Assembly (NCBI GenBank): GCA_943354045.1
Contig: CALRBF010000002.1
Coordinates: forward strand, 62,001 to 126,000
Length of the DNA stretch: 64,000 nucleotides
Direction of reading: 5' to 3'
Source: Parcubacteria group bacterium
Lineage (GTDB): Bacteria > Patescibacteria > Paceibacteria > SW-4-49-11
A program made the translations under genes and the position numbers. Under the pieces are notes generated by a model. That model was not told the origin of the DNA. It did no database searches and saw nothing but the letters and a program-made list of their open reading frames with translations. This document shows, piece by piece, positions 39,478 to 48,232 of this stretch. Each line of letters starts with the position of its first letter. Position 1 is the first letter of the stretch.

Positions 39478-40423
39478 ACCCCGTATTGTAGTTTGGGGTA
39501 CTCCACAGCTTACGGTTGCTATTGCTGAGTCCCTACTCGATTGGGCCGATATTGTGGCCATTATTACTACTCCTGATACTCCGCAGGGGCGTAAAAGAAT
39601 TTTAACTCCTAGTCCTCTCAAAGTATTTGGGGAAAGTAATTCTATTGCCGTGTATAGCCCTCATTCTCTCAAAAATCCTGAGACTAGTGAATTATTGCGT
39701 ACATTATCTGCTGATATTTGGCTAATTATTGCCTATGGTAAAATTATTCCGCAGGCTATATTAGATATTATGCCTCATCGAGTGCTGAATATTCATCCTT
39801 CAAGACTACCTCAATATCGTGGACCATCTCCTATACAGGCGAGTTTACGCAATGGGGATACTAGTACTGCTGTTAGCTTGATGGAGCTAGATCATCTTAT
39901 GGATCATGGACCTATTATTGCTCAAGAGGAAATGAGTATATCCCCTACTGATACCTATATTGAACTTGAGGCAAAAGTTATCACTGTTGCGGCTGATATA
40001 CTGAGACAAAATCTCATTCCTTTTATGAATGGAGAAATCACCCCCTGGGTTCAAGATGATACTCAAGCTAGTATTGTGAAAATGGTACAGAAAATTGATG
40101 GGCTTATTGATTGGGAGAGTCAATCAGCCGAGTATATTATGAATGCCTATAGAGCTTATACTATTTGGCCTCAAGTATATACCTATCTCAATACGGACAA
40201 AAAGATTGTATTTGATAGATTAGATCTTGAGCATATATCTGATATTAAGCTGAAGCCAGGATATTGGCAATTGGATTCTAGTAATCATACTCTGATTATT
40301 GGGACAAAAATAGGTAATATTGCGGTCAAAGAATTAACTGTAGAGGGGAAAAATACTATTACTGCTGATAGCTTTGCCAATGGATATGCTGGGGTATATT
40401 TTGTGAATAAAAAACAAGACTAA
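39470..40423 (+). CDS. fmt: Methionyl-tRNA formyltransferase
   Basis: 317 aa from the ATG at 39470, overlapping the def stop. It transfers formyl from 10-formyl-THF to Met-tRNA(fMet). Motifs include VWGTPQLTVAIAESLL, NIHPSRLPQYRGPSPIQ (with the catalytic His/Asn region) and SLMELDHLMDHGPIIAQEE. The C-terminal oligonucleotide-binding domain is present. The MetF-like protein at 6353 would belong to the same folate pool if active. Confidence 0.96.
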   Translation: MSKPRIVVWGTPQLTVAIAESLLDWADIVAIITTPDTPQGRKRILTPSPLKVFGESNSIAVYSPHSLKNPETSELLRTLSADIWLIIAYGKIIPQAILDIMPHRVLNIHPSRLPQYRGPSPIQASLRNGDTSTAVSLMELDHLMDHGPIIAQEEMSISPTDTYIELEAKVITVAADILRQNLIPFMNGEITPWVQDDTQASIVKMVQKIDGLIDWESQSAEYIMNAYRAYTIWPQVYTYLNTDKKIVFDRLDLEHISDIKLKPGYWQLDSSNHTLIIGTKIGNIAVKELTVEGKNTITADSFANGYAGVYFVNKKQD

Positions 40424-40425
40424 CA

Positions 40426-40454
40426 TTGACAAAATTGCTATTTTATGCTATAGT
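40426..40454 (+). promoter_or_regulatory. Promoter of the glycosyltransferase gene
   Basis: TTGACA (40426-40431), 17-bp spacer, TATAGT (40449-40454). Transcription is expected near 40461, leaving a leader of about 20 nt before the ATG at 40481. Confidence 0.75.
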
Positions 40455-40480
40455 TTTTGTCTGTAGAACTAATATCCCAT

Positions 40481-41587
40481 ATGGTCATAGCATTTGTTGG
40501 TACCAGAGGAATTCCCTATCAAAATACTCGAGATAGAAATGAGTATAACTGTGAAATTGTAGCGACTCAATTGGCAAGACGAGGGCATTCTGTATATGTA
40601 CTCTCAGACCCTAATTACACACAATTAACGGAATATAAGAATATTCTTATTATTCCCAGTCAACCTAAAGTCAAGTCCATTATTCGTGAGCTCCGGAAAA
40701 TAGAAAATCTTGATATTGTACATATTAGATCGCTAGAATATGCTTGGGTGGCTTTTTGGGTATCATTACAAATGCCTCAAGTAAGAGTTATTTTTGATTA
40801 TCATCAATATACTTTTGTCAATAGCAAAAAGAATAGACGACGCTATATGCTACTCTCTTATATATCTGCTCAGTTTTCTGATTCTTTGATTATAGATAAT
40901 CCAGAATTACAAACTCTATTTAACTCTTCTTTTAAATCAAAAGTATATAGTATACCAACAGGAATTGATACTGCTTCTATTGTAAATTCTCAAAATAATT
41001 TCAAAGATTTATACCCTCAAGAATATATTCTGGTTCATAATGGGCAATATAGAGATTCTGAGAGTTTAGAATTATGGTTAAAGGCATATCGCAAACATAA
41101 TCTGAATCTTCCTGTTATTGTACTGGGTAAAGTAAAGCCATCTATACGTGAGTCTTATCAAAGTGATATTATTCTTTTTGTGGGAGAATTAAGCGGGAAT
41201 ACCGAACAAGCTCTGATTCAAAATGCTCATATATTTGTAGAGATTTCTCCTAATAATGAAGATAAATATCCTCTATCCCTAGCTCTGATTGCTGGAATTC
41301 CCGTTCTTGCTTCAAAAGGAGAATATAATCAAGAATTAATAAAAGCAAATGGAATATTCTTTACTCCTTATAATTATAGCTCTATTGTAACTGGTCTCAA
41401 TATTATTGAGGATATGTATCCTATTCTCAAGCGCATAGCCTCAGAATATATGCCAATAATTCAAGATATATTATCTATTGAGGGTCAAGTACACAAATAT
41501 CTGTATGCTTATCTCAATACATTTGAAGCAAAAAAAGCTCGTAAATATCTTGAAAAACCTCGCTTCTCTATACCCGTAATTGGTTAA
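40481..41587 (+). CDS. Family 4-type glycosyltransferase
   Basis: 368 aa from MVIAFVGTRGIPYQNT (ATG at 40481). It has the GT-B plan: an N-terminal Rossmann domain with the GTRGIP loop and ATQLARRGHSVYVLS, a connecting VYSIPTGIDTASI, then a C-terminal domain with the donor-binding SPNNEDKYPLSLALIAGIPVL in place of the usual EGxPxxxxEAMA motif. It probably adds a sugar to a surface polymer or lipid. The sugar-phosphate transferase at 46426 could initiate the same pathway. Confidence 0.8.
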   Translation: MVIAFVGTRGIPYQNTRDRNEYNCEIVATQLARRGHSVYVLSDPNYTQLTEYKNILIIPSQPKVKSIIRELRKIENLDIVHIRSLEYAWVAFWVSLQMPQVRVIFDYHQYTFVNSKKNRRRYMLLSYISAQFSDSLIIDNPELQTLFNSSFKSKVYSIPTGIDTASIVNSQNNFKDLYPQEYILVHNGQYRDSESLELWLKAYRKHNLNLPVIVLGKVKPSIRESYQSDIILFVGELSGNTEQALIQNAHIFVEISPNNEDKYPLSLALIAGIPVLASKGEYNQELIKANGIFFTPYNYSSIVTGLNIIEDMYPILKRIASEYMPIIQDILSIEGQVHKYLYAYLNTFEAKKARKYLEKPRFSIPVIG

Positions 41588-41995
41588 TTATTCTGTGGGA
41601 TTTTCTTCTGCTGTTTCTACGTGAATATGTTCTTCTCCATGATCATGGTTATGTCCATCATGATTATGCTCAAGTTCTAATTCTTGGGTCAAATTCTTGG
41701 TGATTTCCTCTTTATGCTGCACTAATTCCGCTTTTAATACTTCTATTTGATTTGCAAATATATCGCTAAGAGTCGGAACATTTTCTTGAATATAGGTAGT
41801 GACGAGCTCCGGATCATTATCATTGAGTAAAGTGTCTAAATGCTGAGCTTGCTCTTCACTAAGGGTATCATAAGCCGCACTGAGTACACGAACTTCGAGA
41901 ATTTGAGTTAATTCATCTACCAATTGAGCTCTATTCTCAAGAGGTAAATCTTCTAGCCCTAATAATGTGATGATATTGTCTTGTGCATTGTCCAT
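41588..41995 (-). CDS. Small acidic protein with His-rich tail
   Basis: 135 aa. A helical domain of about 100 residues (NIITLLGLEDLPLENRAQLVD, then LSEEQAQHLDTLLND) is followed by EHNHDGHNHDHGEEHIH, which can bind Ni, Zn or Cu. The helical part resembles short uncharacterised domains common in Patescibacteria (DUF5663-like, unverified). It lies 14 bp after the 1450-aa gene and is probably co-transcribed with it. Confidence 0.65.
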   Translation of the reverse strand: MDNAQDNIITLLGLEDLPLENRAQLVDELTQILEVRVLSAAYDTLSEEQAQHLDTLLNDNDPELVTTYIQENVPTLSDIFANQIEVLKAELVQHKEEITKNLTQELELEHNHDGHNHDHGEEHIHVETAEENPTE

Positions 41996-42009
41996 ATTAT
42001 TGTAATTAA

Positions 42010-45000
42010 TTATTTGTTAAGTACTTGTCGCACAGCTTCTTTAATTCCTATCATTTTACTTGGCTGTAAGAATGTAGAAAGTGGCTGTAATCTAGTTCCA
42101 CCATTTGGCAGTCTAATTTGATTCCAGAATCCAGATGTTGGAATATTCCTATTACCACTAAATTCCGCCCAGTTAAACTTTGATACAAATTCTTCTGGAG
42201 ATTTGATATCCTTAAATCTTAGATATTCTTTGAATAATTGAATATTCTGATTATTAATATCTGGATTATTTACAATTGCATCATAAAGCCACTGTTTACC
42301 TGCATCAGTTTGTACATAAGTATCTAATACCTGCTTACCTAAATTAGAGTCATAAGGCAAGTTCCCTAATTCATTAGCGATATATCTCTGTACTACACCT
42401 AAAGAGTTTGTTCCTTTAGTTAATTCCACCATATCTGGAGCATCTTCAAATCTAGCTAAAATAGTCTGATTCAAAACTTTTCTTAACTCATCAGAGTTTA
42501 TGTTATTAACTACTTCAGACATTTGCTCTGGACTTAAGTTTGCAAATCCATTAGATAAAAATGTAGATCCTTCACCTGTATTGATTATAGAGTTATAGAT
42601 TACTTCTCTTCCATAATCATCTGTAAAATATGATTGTATAATTTCTTTAGCTTGTAAATCTGTAAGATTTTGCTTACCTAATATTTCAGATAAATCTCTA
42701 GTAAATTCACTAGTTGCAACTGGTGGAACTTCTGGAGATGGAGTTGCTACTGGAGCTTCGGCTGCTGGTGGAACTATAGGCTCTGATCCTAAAGATTCAG
42801 TGCCTACTGGTGATGATGCTGGTGTTTCGGAATATACTGGATCAATAGTAGGAGCTTCTGCTGGAGATGGAGCAACATATTCTGCTGGTTGAAATGCCTC
42901 AAGATGATCTATGTTAAAATGACTAATTCCCTCTAATTGACCTGGACCTAGATATCTTGAAACTTCATATAATTGCCCTTTTGAAAGGCTGGCCATTTCA
43001 TTAGCATTATCTATTCCCCATTGAGCTAATAATCCTCTTCCCCCTTCGGTACCTTGCGCTAATTGAAACATCGTATTCTGACCTACTCCCGACTGCACAT
43101 AATTTTCTAAGGCATGCTGTATTTGGTCTGGACTAGCATTTGGCCCTAATTGTTTAGCTATTTCTCCCCATAAAGTCTCACCTTTACTTAATTGAGATAT
43201 ATCTTGTAATTGTTCTGGGGATAGATTTTGAGTAGCTGCTTTGGTAGCTTCAGTTGCAGCACCCGTACCTTCTGGAGTTGGAGAAATTGGTTCCACTTCA
43301 GGTTTTGAGGTAGCAGCAACTTGCTCTGGATTAAATACTCCTCCTGGTCGCATCATATCAACTGCTAATGAGGTCATAAGGCCTCCACCCACTGCTGTTC
43401 CTACTACATTGGCAATAGTTCTATTTCTTTGTTGCTTTTGTAATTCTGTAATACGTTTTTCTGATAAAGTAGTTAATAGTCTACTTGTATATTGTTGATT
43501 TTGTTCTGGAGAAGAGAATACAAATTTCTCAGAAGCTCCTTGTATGGCGACTTCATTAGTAATATCTTCTGAGCTTATAATCTCATCTTTAGCTTTCAGG
43601 GTATTAGTTGAACTTGATTCTTGTTTTACTTGTTTTGCAATACTTTCACGCTGTACTCTACTACCCAACTCAGTTAATATAGCCTCATAAGCTGTTTGCT
43701 GTGATTCATTAGTAAATTTACCACCATTAAGGCGATAATAGGCCTCAAGTGTACTAAGCTTTGTACTTAAATCAGCATCATTTGCATTATTAATATAATC
43801 ATCTTTCAATGAATCTTCTACTAATTTTGGTATAACTGCTTTAAATTTAATACCAAATCTGTTTATCTCTCCATCCTCCATCAGACCTACTAAAGTATTC
43901 CTTGAGCTAACTCCTGACATAACACTTCCCAGAGATCTTCTTGTCATTTCTAAAGCTCCTGATACTGGTATCCCTGCTCCAGTCGAAGATAATAAAGCAC
44001 CTGCAGCAAAAAGACCTATATTAGCTAACATCCATCGAGTTTTATTTTTAGTTGCCCAACCTAAGAACTTTTCTTTGGCACCATTAAACCTCTTCTCCCA
44101 TTTACCTTGTAGCTCTTGGGACTGATCTATCCTACTATCTCTCAAATTCTTAACCTCTTGTGTAAAGACTCTATGTATTTCTGACTCTAAACCTTGAGCT
44201 GCCATAATACCAATAACTTCCTCAACTGTTTGATTATATTCTCCTCTTAGTCTTTCTAATTCTAATTTTGCACTCTCATCATTACGATTTCTATTATAAA
44301 ATTCTTCAGCTCGGGCATAAGCTGTTCTCAAATCTGTGATATTAATTTTATATGATGAGTCTACATTTTTTTCAAAATCAGGTATTGATTTATATCCCAC
44401 CGCCTCACTACCTGACAATGTAGATAATGGGATGTTGGTATCATCTACAATAACTCCCTTTATAAATTCATTTTTACTAAGTGTACTGACAATAAAATCT
44501 GGAGTTTGTGGATTAAGTCCTGGCAATACATAGCCTGTATAATGTAAGTCAGAATCTACTGCATCTAAATTAATATCTGTAAGTATATGAGCTGGTCGAG
44601 CTTTACCTATCAAATTTGCGACACTATAAGTTCGATTTAATTCTATATTTTTACTATGATGTTTAATGGTAATAATATTTCCATTTTCATCAAATCCATA
44701 TCCTTGTGCTTCTAGATAATCTTTTGTATTTTTTGCTTCTGGATGTGATAAATCTATATCTCTTTGTTGCGGAAGAGCAAAGATTTCTCCTCCCTTAATA
44801 TGCGCAAGTTTATTCTGAGCTTCCCAAGCAGCTTGCTCAAATGCACGATATCTCTCATTTGTTGCCAGATCTCGAGTATGGAAAGGATGCTCTTGTGCAA
44901 ATTGTTGATATGTAGCAATAGCTTGAAGAGATTCTTGTTTTAATTGTTCAATTTCTGCACTCTTATCAAGGGTTTCTAATTCTCCTTCACCGGGAGATAT

Positions 45001-46362
45001 TTCACCCTCTATTCTAGCTAATGCACCTCCCGTTTCTCGTTCAGCAATACTATTAGTTAAATCACCTAATTCTTGCGCTAATTCTTCTGCTCCAGGCAAT
45101 CCATCAAGTAGTGTTTCTGTCTCTGGATCTAATCCGGAAGGATTTGTTTCAGTTGTTGACACGCTTTCATCTTGCCTAAGATCCTGTTCAGGTGGGACTT
45201 CAAGAGTTTTTCCTTCACCCCGAATATCAAACCCATCATCTGATCCCTGCTCATTCAATATTTCAGTAGAGACAGAATGTTCCTCCACAACTACTCCAGG
45301 GGTCAATTCTCCACTAGTACCACCATATGCTGATAATCCATAGAGTGCTCTTGTTGCATTAATAAATTCTAAATATTCTCCAGATATATCTGCATTTTTT
45401 TGCTGTGCTTTTATTAATTCATAATTAGGTAAATCTGTAAGCTTTGGCATTATACCAGTAGCTTGTATACCCCTTACCAAATTATCTCTTTCTAAATCAT
45501 CAGCTATTAATAACCAGTCTGATAAATAATTCCTAGCCCTTGTATAATCATCTGTAGTTGCTAATTTAGTGTGCTCTAGATATGGATAAGCTTGTATTCT
45601 AGCTTGTATTTCAGTGTCTATTACTTCTGTCTGTTCAGTTTGTTCTGCGCTTAGAGTTTCAAGACCAATTTGTTCTCTCCAAACAGCTCTATTCTCTGGA
45701 GTTAATTCACCCCACTGTAATTCCTCTGGGATATTTTTATCATTTGCTTCAATTGCTAATCTTAATTTATATTCTAACGCACCTTTATCATCCCCCTCAG
45801 GAATACCAAGTAGTCTACCAAAAGTTGGGATAATATATGTAGAAGGATCTCTACTACTTTCCTTATCTCCCTTTCCTAGAGTAAGTTCATTCTTAAATTC
45901 ATTATTTGTTAATCTAATATGACCAGGTTTTTGTTTGGGATCAGACTCCCCACCATTTTCATTACGAGGTTTTTGCCATGTTATTTCATGGGGTGCAGAT
46001 TCTCCTAACTCATTACCTTCTTCTGGGTCAGGAGATTCTACAGGAGGAACATATTCTGATAGTCCATACCATGTTCTTGCCTCACCTATATCATATGTAG
46101 CATCTCCCTCAAGGGCTTTAGGTACTACACCCAATTGAAGAATTTGATCTTTTAGTGTCCCATATTCTGGATCACCTGATGTAATCTGAAGTTGCTTGGC
46201 TAGTGTTTTTAAAGCGGTTTTACGCTCTCTAATATCTAGTATAACTTGATACTCAAATGGAGGAACATTTCCTTGTAAATCAACATAATCTTTTGAAGTT
46301 GATATATCGCTCTCACTTCCTTCATAAGGTTGTTCGAGATTAGATCCATACGACTTTCCCAT
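42010..46362 (-). CDS. 1450-aa protein with two membrane segments, unknown
   Basis: The largest gene in the window, with no signal peptide. The N-terminal part is polar and acidic and contains at least two diverged repeats of a helical unit ending in (L/T)YGLS-x-Y (WYGLSEYVPP at about 115, LYGLSAYGG at about 345). Glycine-rich hydrophobic segments lie near residues 775-800 (ANIGLFAAGALLSS) and 980-1000 (VVGTAVGGGLMTSLAV). Next come an Ala/Thr/Pro linker, a LysM-reminiscent GETLWGEIAKQLG near 1060, a Pro/Glu/Ala-rich stretch, and a C-terminal domain repeating helices that start with L-x-x-x-Q. No enzyme motif is recognised. It is possibly a structural cell-envelope protein. Confidence 0.75.
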   Translation of the reverse strand: MGKSYGSNLEQPYEGSESDISTSKDYVDLQGNVPPFEYQVILDIRERKTALKTLAKQLQITSGDPEYGTLKDQILQLGVVPKALEGDATYDIGEARTWYGLSEYVPPVESPDPEEGNELGESAPHEITWQKPRNENGGESDPKQKPGHIRLTNNEFKNELTLGKGDKESSRDPSTYIIPTFGRLLGIPEGDDKGALEYKLRLAIEANDKNIPEELQWGELTPENRAVWREQIGLETLSAEQTEQTEVIDTEIQARIQAYPYLEHTKLATTDDYTRARNYLSDWLLIADDLERDNLVRGIQATGIMPKLTDLPNYELIKAQQKNADISGEYLEFINATRALYGLSAYGGTSGELTPGVVVEEHSVSTEILNEQGSDDGFDIRGEGKTLEVPPEQDLRQDESVSTTETNPSGLDPETETLLDGLPGAEELAQELGDLTNSIAERETGGALARIEGEISPGEGELETLDKSAEIEQLKQESLQAIATYQQFAQEHPFHTRDLATNERYRAFEQAAWEAQNKLAHIKGGEIFALPQQRDIDLSHPEAKNTKDYLEAQGYGFDENGNIITIKHHSKNIELNRTYSVANLIGKARPAHILTDINLDAVDSDLHYTGYVLPGLNPQTPDFIVSTLSKNEFIKGVIVDDTNIPLSTLSGSEAVGYKSIPDFEKNVDSSYKINITDLRTAYARAEEFYNRNRNDESAKLELERLRGEYNQTVEEVIGIMAAQGLESEIHRVFTQEVKNLRDSRIDQSQELQGKWEKRFNGAKEKFLGWATKNKTRWMLANIGLFAAGALLSSTGAGIPVSGALEMTRRSLGSVMSGVSSRNTLVGLMEDGEINRFGIKFKAVIPKLVEDSLKDDYINNANDADLSTKLSTLEAYYRLNGGKFTNESQQTAYEAILTELGSRVQRESIAKQVKQESSSTNTLKAKDEIISSEDITNEVAIQGASEKFVFSSPEQNQQYTSRLLTTLSEKRITELQKQQRNRTIANVVGTAVGGGLMTSLAVDMMRPGGVFNPEQVAATSKPEVEPISPTPEGTGAATEATKAATQNLSPEQLQDISQLSKGETLWGEIAKQLGPNASPDQIQHALENYVQSGVGQNTMFQLAQGTEGGRGLLAQWGIDNANEMASLSKGQLYEVSRYLGPGQLEGISHFNIDHLEAFQPAEYVAPSPAEAPTIDPVYSETPASSPVGTESLGSEPIVPPAAEAPVATPSPEVPPVATSEFTRDLSEILGKQNLTDLQAKEIIQSYFTDDYGREVIYNSIINTGEGSTFLSNGFANLSPEQMSEVVNNINSDELRKVLNQTILARFEDAPDMVELTKGTNSLGVVQRYIANELGNLPYDSNLGKQVLDTYVQTDAGKQWLYDAIVNNPDINNQNIQLFKEYLRFKDIKSPEEFVSKFNWAEFSGNRNIPTSGFWNQIRLPNGGTRLQPLSTFLQPSKMIGIKEAVRQVLNK

Positions 46363-46425
46363 AATATTTATTTATTTTACATTATTTTTTAGTATATCAT
46401 ATTGATACACAATTTCCAAATTTTT

Positions 46426-47841
46426 TTAATCAGCTTTACGGGGAGCTATGATTGCCCATGGAGTTTTGAGTAATATGATAATATCTAACCATATGCTCCA
46501 ATTCTCTATATAAAAGGTATCATATAACACTTCTTCTTCAAAACTCAAGTCTGAGCGGCCATTAACTTGGGCCATACCAGTTATTCCCGGTTTGATTGTG
46601 AGTACTTTTTTATGATGCTGTTTATATTTTTCCACTTCTCGGGGTTGATGAGGTCGAGGACCTACAAGACTCATACTTCCTGCGAGCACATTAAAGAATT
46701 GGGGTAATTCGTCTATGCTGGTTTTGCGGATAAATTTACCTAATTTGGTAACACGAGGATCATCTTTAATCTTATTCACAGGACCTGCTTTTATACCTTT
46801 TTCGGCTAATAATTTTTGTTCTAAAGCAATAGATGCGGCATTATCTTCATCGGTACATAATTCTTCATACATACTACGGAATTTGTATACATCAAATGGT
46901 TTTTTGGCAACTCCTACTCTACGACTTTTATATAAAATGGGTCCTGGTGAGTCGATTTTGATTGCAATTATAGTAATAATATATATTGGTAAAAGGATAA
47001 TAATTGCTATGCTTGCAACAATAATATCGAATAATCTTTTCCAAATACTTCCCCATCCTTCTAGGGTTGTACGCTTTACGCGGAACAATAATACTCCCGA
47101 GAGATTTTTTACTTCTACTTGGGTATACATATCGAATATATTAGGAATATATTGAAAATCAATTTTATATTCCTCACATAAATAATTAACTTTTATTAAT
47201 TGGTCTTGTGGTAATTTAGTATCTGCTAATATGACTTCATCTATCTGTTTAGTAACTGCTAAATGTCTTAAATCTTTTAGATTTAATCCCTGTTGTACTT
47301 CTACTATATGATACCCTATACCTGCTTTGGTATTAAGCGCATCTAATACTAATTTACCTGCTATGTCCCCACCTGTAATAATAAGAACTCTATGTATTCC
47401 CCATTTATAATGTCTTATAATAGCATCTTGTATGGTATGTATTAATAATCTTCCAATAAGTAAAAAGATAATAGCTAAAGCCCATAAGGAAATAATCAAA
47501 AATCTTGAGGAGAATAAGTCTCGAGAATAAAAGAAATAGTATAAAATAATAATTAAGATTGTAGTAGATACGGAGCTCAAAATACGATAAAATTCGCTCA
47601 CAATTCCGCGAGTTTTGCGGGTATTATACATTCCAGAAAATGCCAAAACAATTATGGTTACTATTGCAAATATAATAACAAAACTATTATACCAATCACT
47701 ACTAAAATCATAGGGTATGGGACGATATTCAATTGCAATGCTTGAAATACGTAATTGATAAGACAATATTCCTGCTAAAATAATGACCAAAAAGTCTATA
47801 GGTACTCGTATAGCACTAAATAATAACTCAAATCTATTCAT
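46426..47841 (-). CDS. Polyprenyl glycosylphosphotransferase (WbaP/WcaJ-like)
   Basis: 471 aa. Four N-terminal helices and a Rossmann-like CoA-binding-type middle domain lead to the bacterial sugar transferase domain. That domain has KRLFDIIVASIAIIILLP, SPGPILYKSRRVG, DVYKFRSMYEEL, FIRKTSIDELPQFFNVL and SLVGPRPHQPREVEKY. It transfers a sugar-1-phosphate to undecaprenyl phosphate to begin an exopolysaccharide or glycan. The short C-terminal helix is typical. It lies directly downstream of rnpB. Confidence 0.93.
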   Translation of the reverse strand: MNRFELLFSAIRVPIDFLVIILAGILSYQLRISSIAIEYRPIPYDFSSDWYNSFVIIFAIVTIIVLAFSGMYNTRKTRGIVSEFYRILSSVSTTILIIILYYFFYSRDLFSSRFLIISLWALAIIFLLIGRLLIHTIQDAIIRHYKWGIHRVLIITGGDIAGKLVLDALNTKAGIGYHIVEVQQGLNLKDLRHLAVTKQIDEVILADTKLPQDQLIKVNYLCEEYKIDFQYIPNIFDMYTQVEVKNLSGVLLFRVKRTTLEGWGSIWKRLFDIIVASIAIIILLPIYIITIIAIKIDSPGPILYKSRRVGVAKKPFDVYKFRSMYEELCTDEDNAASIALEQKLLAEKGIKAGPVNKIKDDPRVTKLGKFIRKTSIDELPQFFNVLAGSMSLVGPRPHQPREVEKYKQHHKKVLTIKPGITGMAQVNGRSDLSFEEEVLYDTFYIENWSIWLDIIILLKTPWAIIAPRKAD

Positions 47842-47863
47842 ATATAGTAATTGTTTATAGAAT

Positions 47864-48190
47864 TATCCAAGAAGAATATAAGCTGGATTCTGTTAACTAT
47901 AATTGCAAGCAAATATAGTTAGGCAATCATTTATCTTGATATACTGTTACCAGTATATTCTTGGCGGCACTCTTTTCAATACAGAAAAGCACGGCCTTGC
48001 ACCTGATAGGGTTTATCTCTTTTCACCTTAGATGAGATATACTCAAATGTCTTGTTTCTGCGATACTATCCCGATTGAGCAAGCTCAATGATGGGTGTTA
48101 CCCATTATCATTTATTACAAAGTAATAGGTGTCCAGACTTTCCTCACTCACCATATTATGGATATGCGCGATTACCATTCTCCTTGGATA
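47864..48190 (-). ncRNA. rnpB: RNase P RNA
   Basis: About 327 nt, bacterial RNase P ribozyme RNA, which matures tRNA 5' ends. On the minus strand the universally conserved GAGGAAAGTC and the downstream CAGAA are present, followed by AAGGTGAAA, GTGCAAGGCCGTGC and the 3' motif ACAGAATCCAGCTTAT. Helix P1 is formed by ATCCAAGGAGAA at the 5' end and TTCTTCTTGGAT at the 3' end (one G-U pair), which sets the boundaries. A TATAAT box lies 7 nt upstream. No terminator is obvious before the downstream sugar transferase gene. Confidence 0.95.
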
Positions 48191-48196
48191 CTCTTT

Positions 48197-48224
48197 ATTA
48201 TAAGGTTTTTTGACAAAAGAGCAA
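48197..48224 (-). promoter_or_regulatory. rnpB promoter
   Basis: Minus strand TTGCTC (48219-48224), 16-bp spacer, TATAAT (48197-48202), just after the recJ stop codon. Confidence 0.65.
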
Positions 48225-48232
48225 CTCTATTC

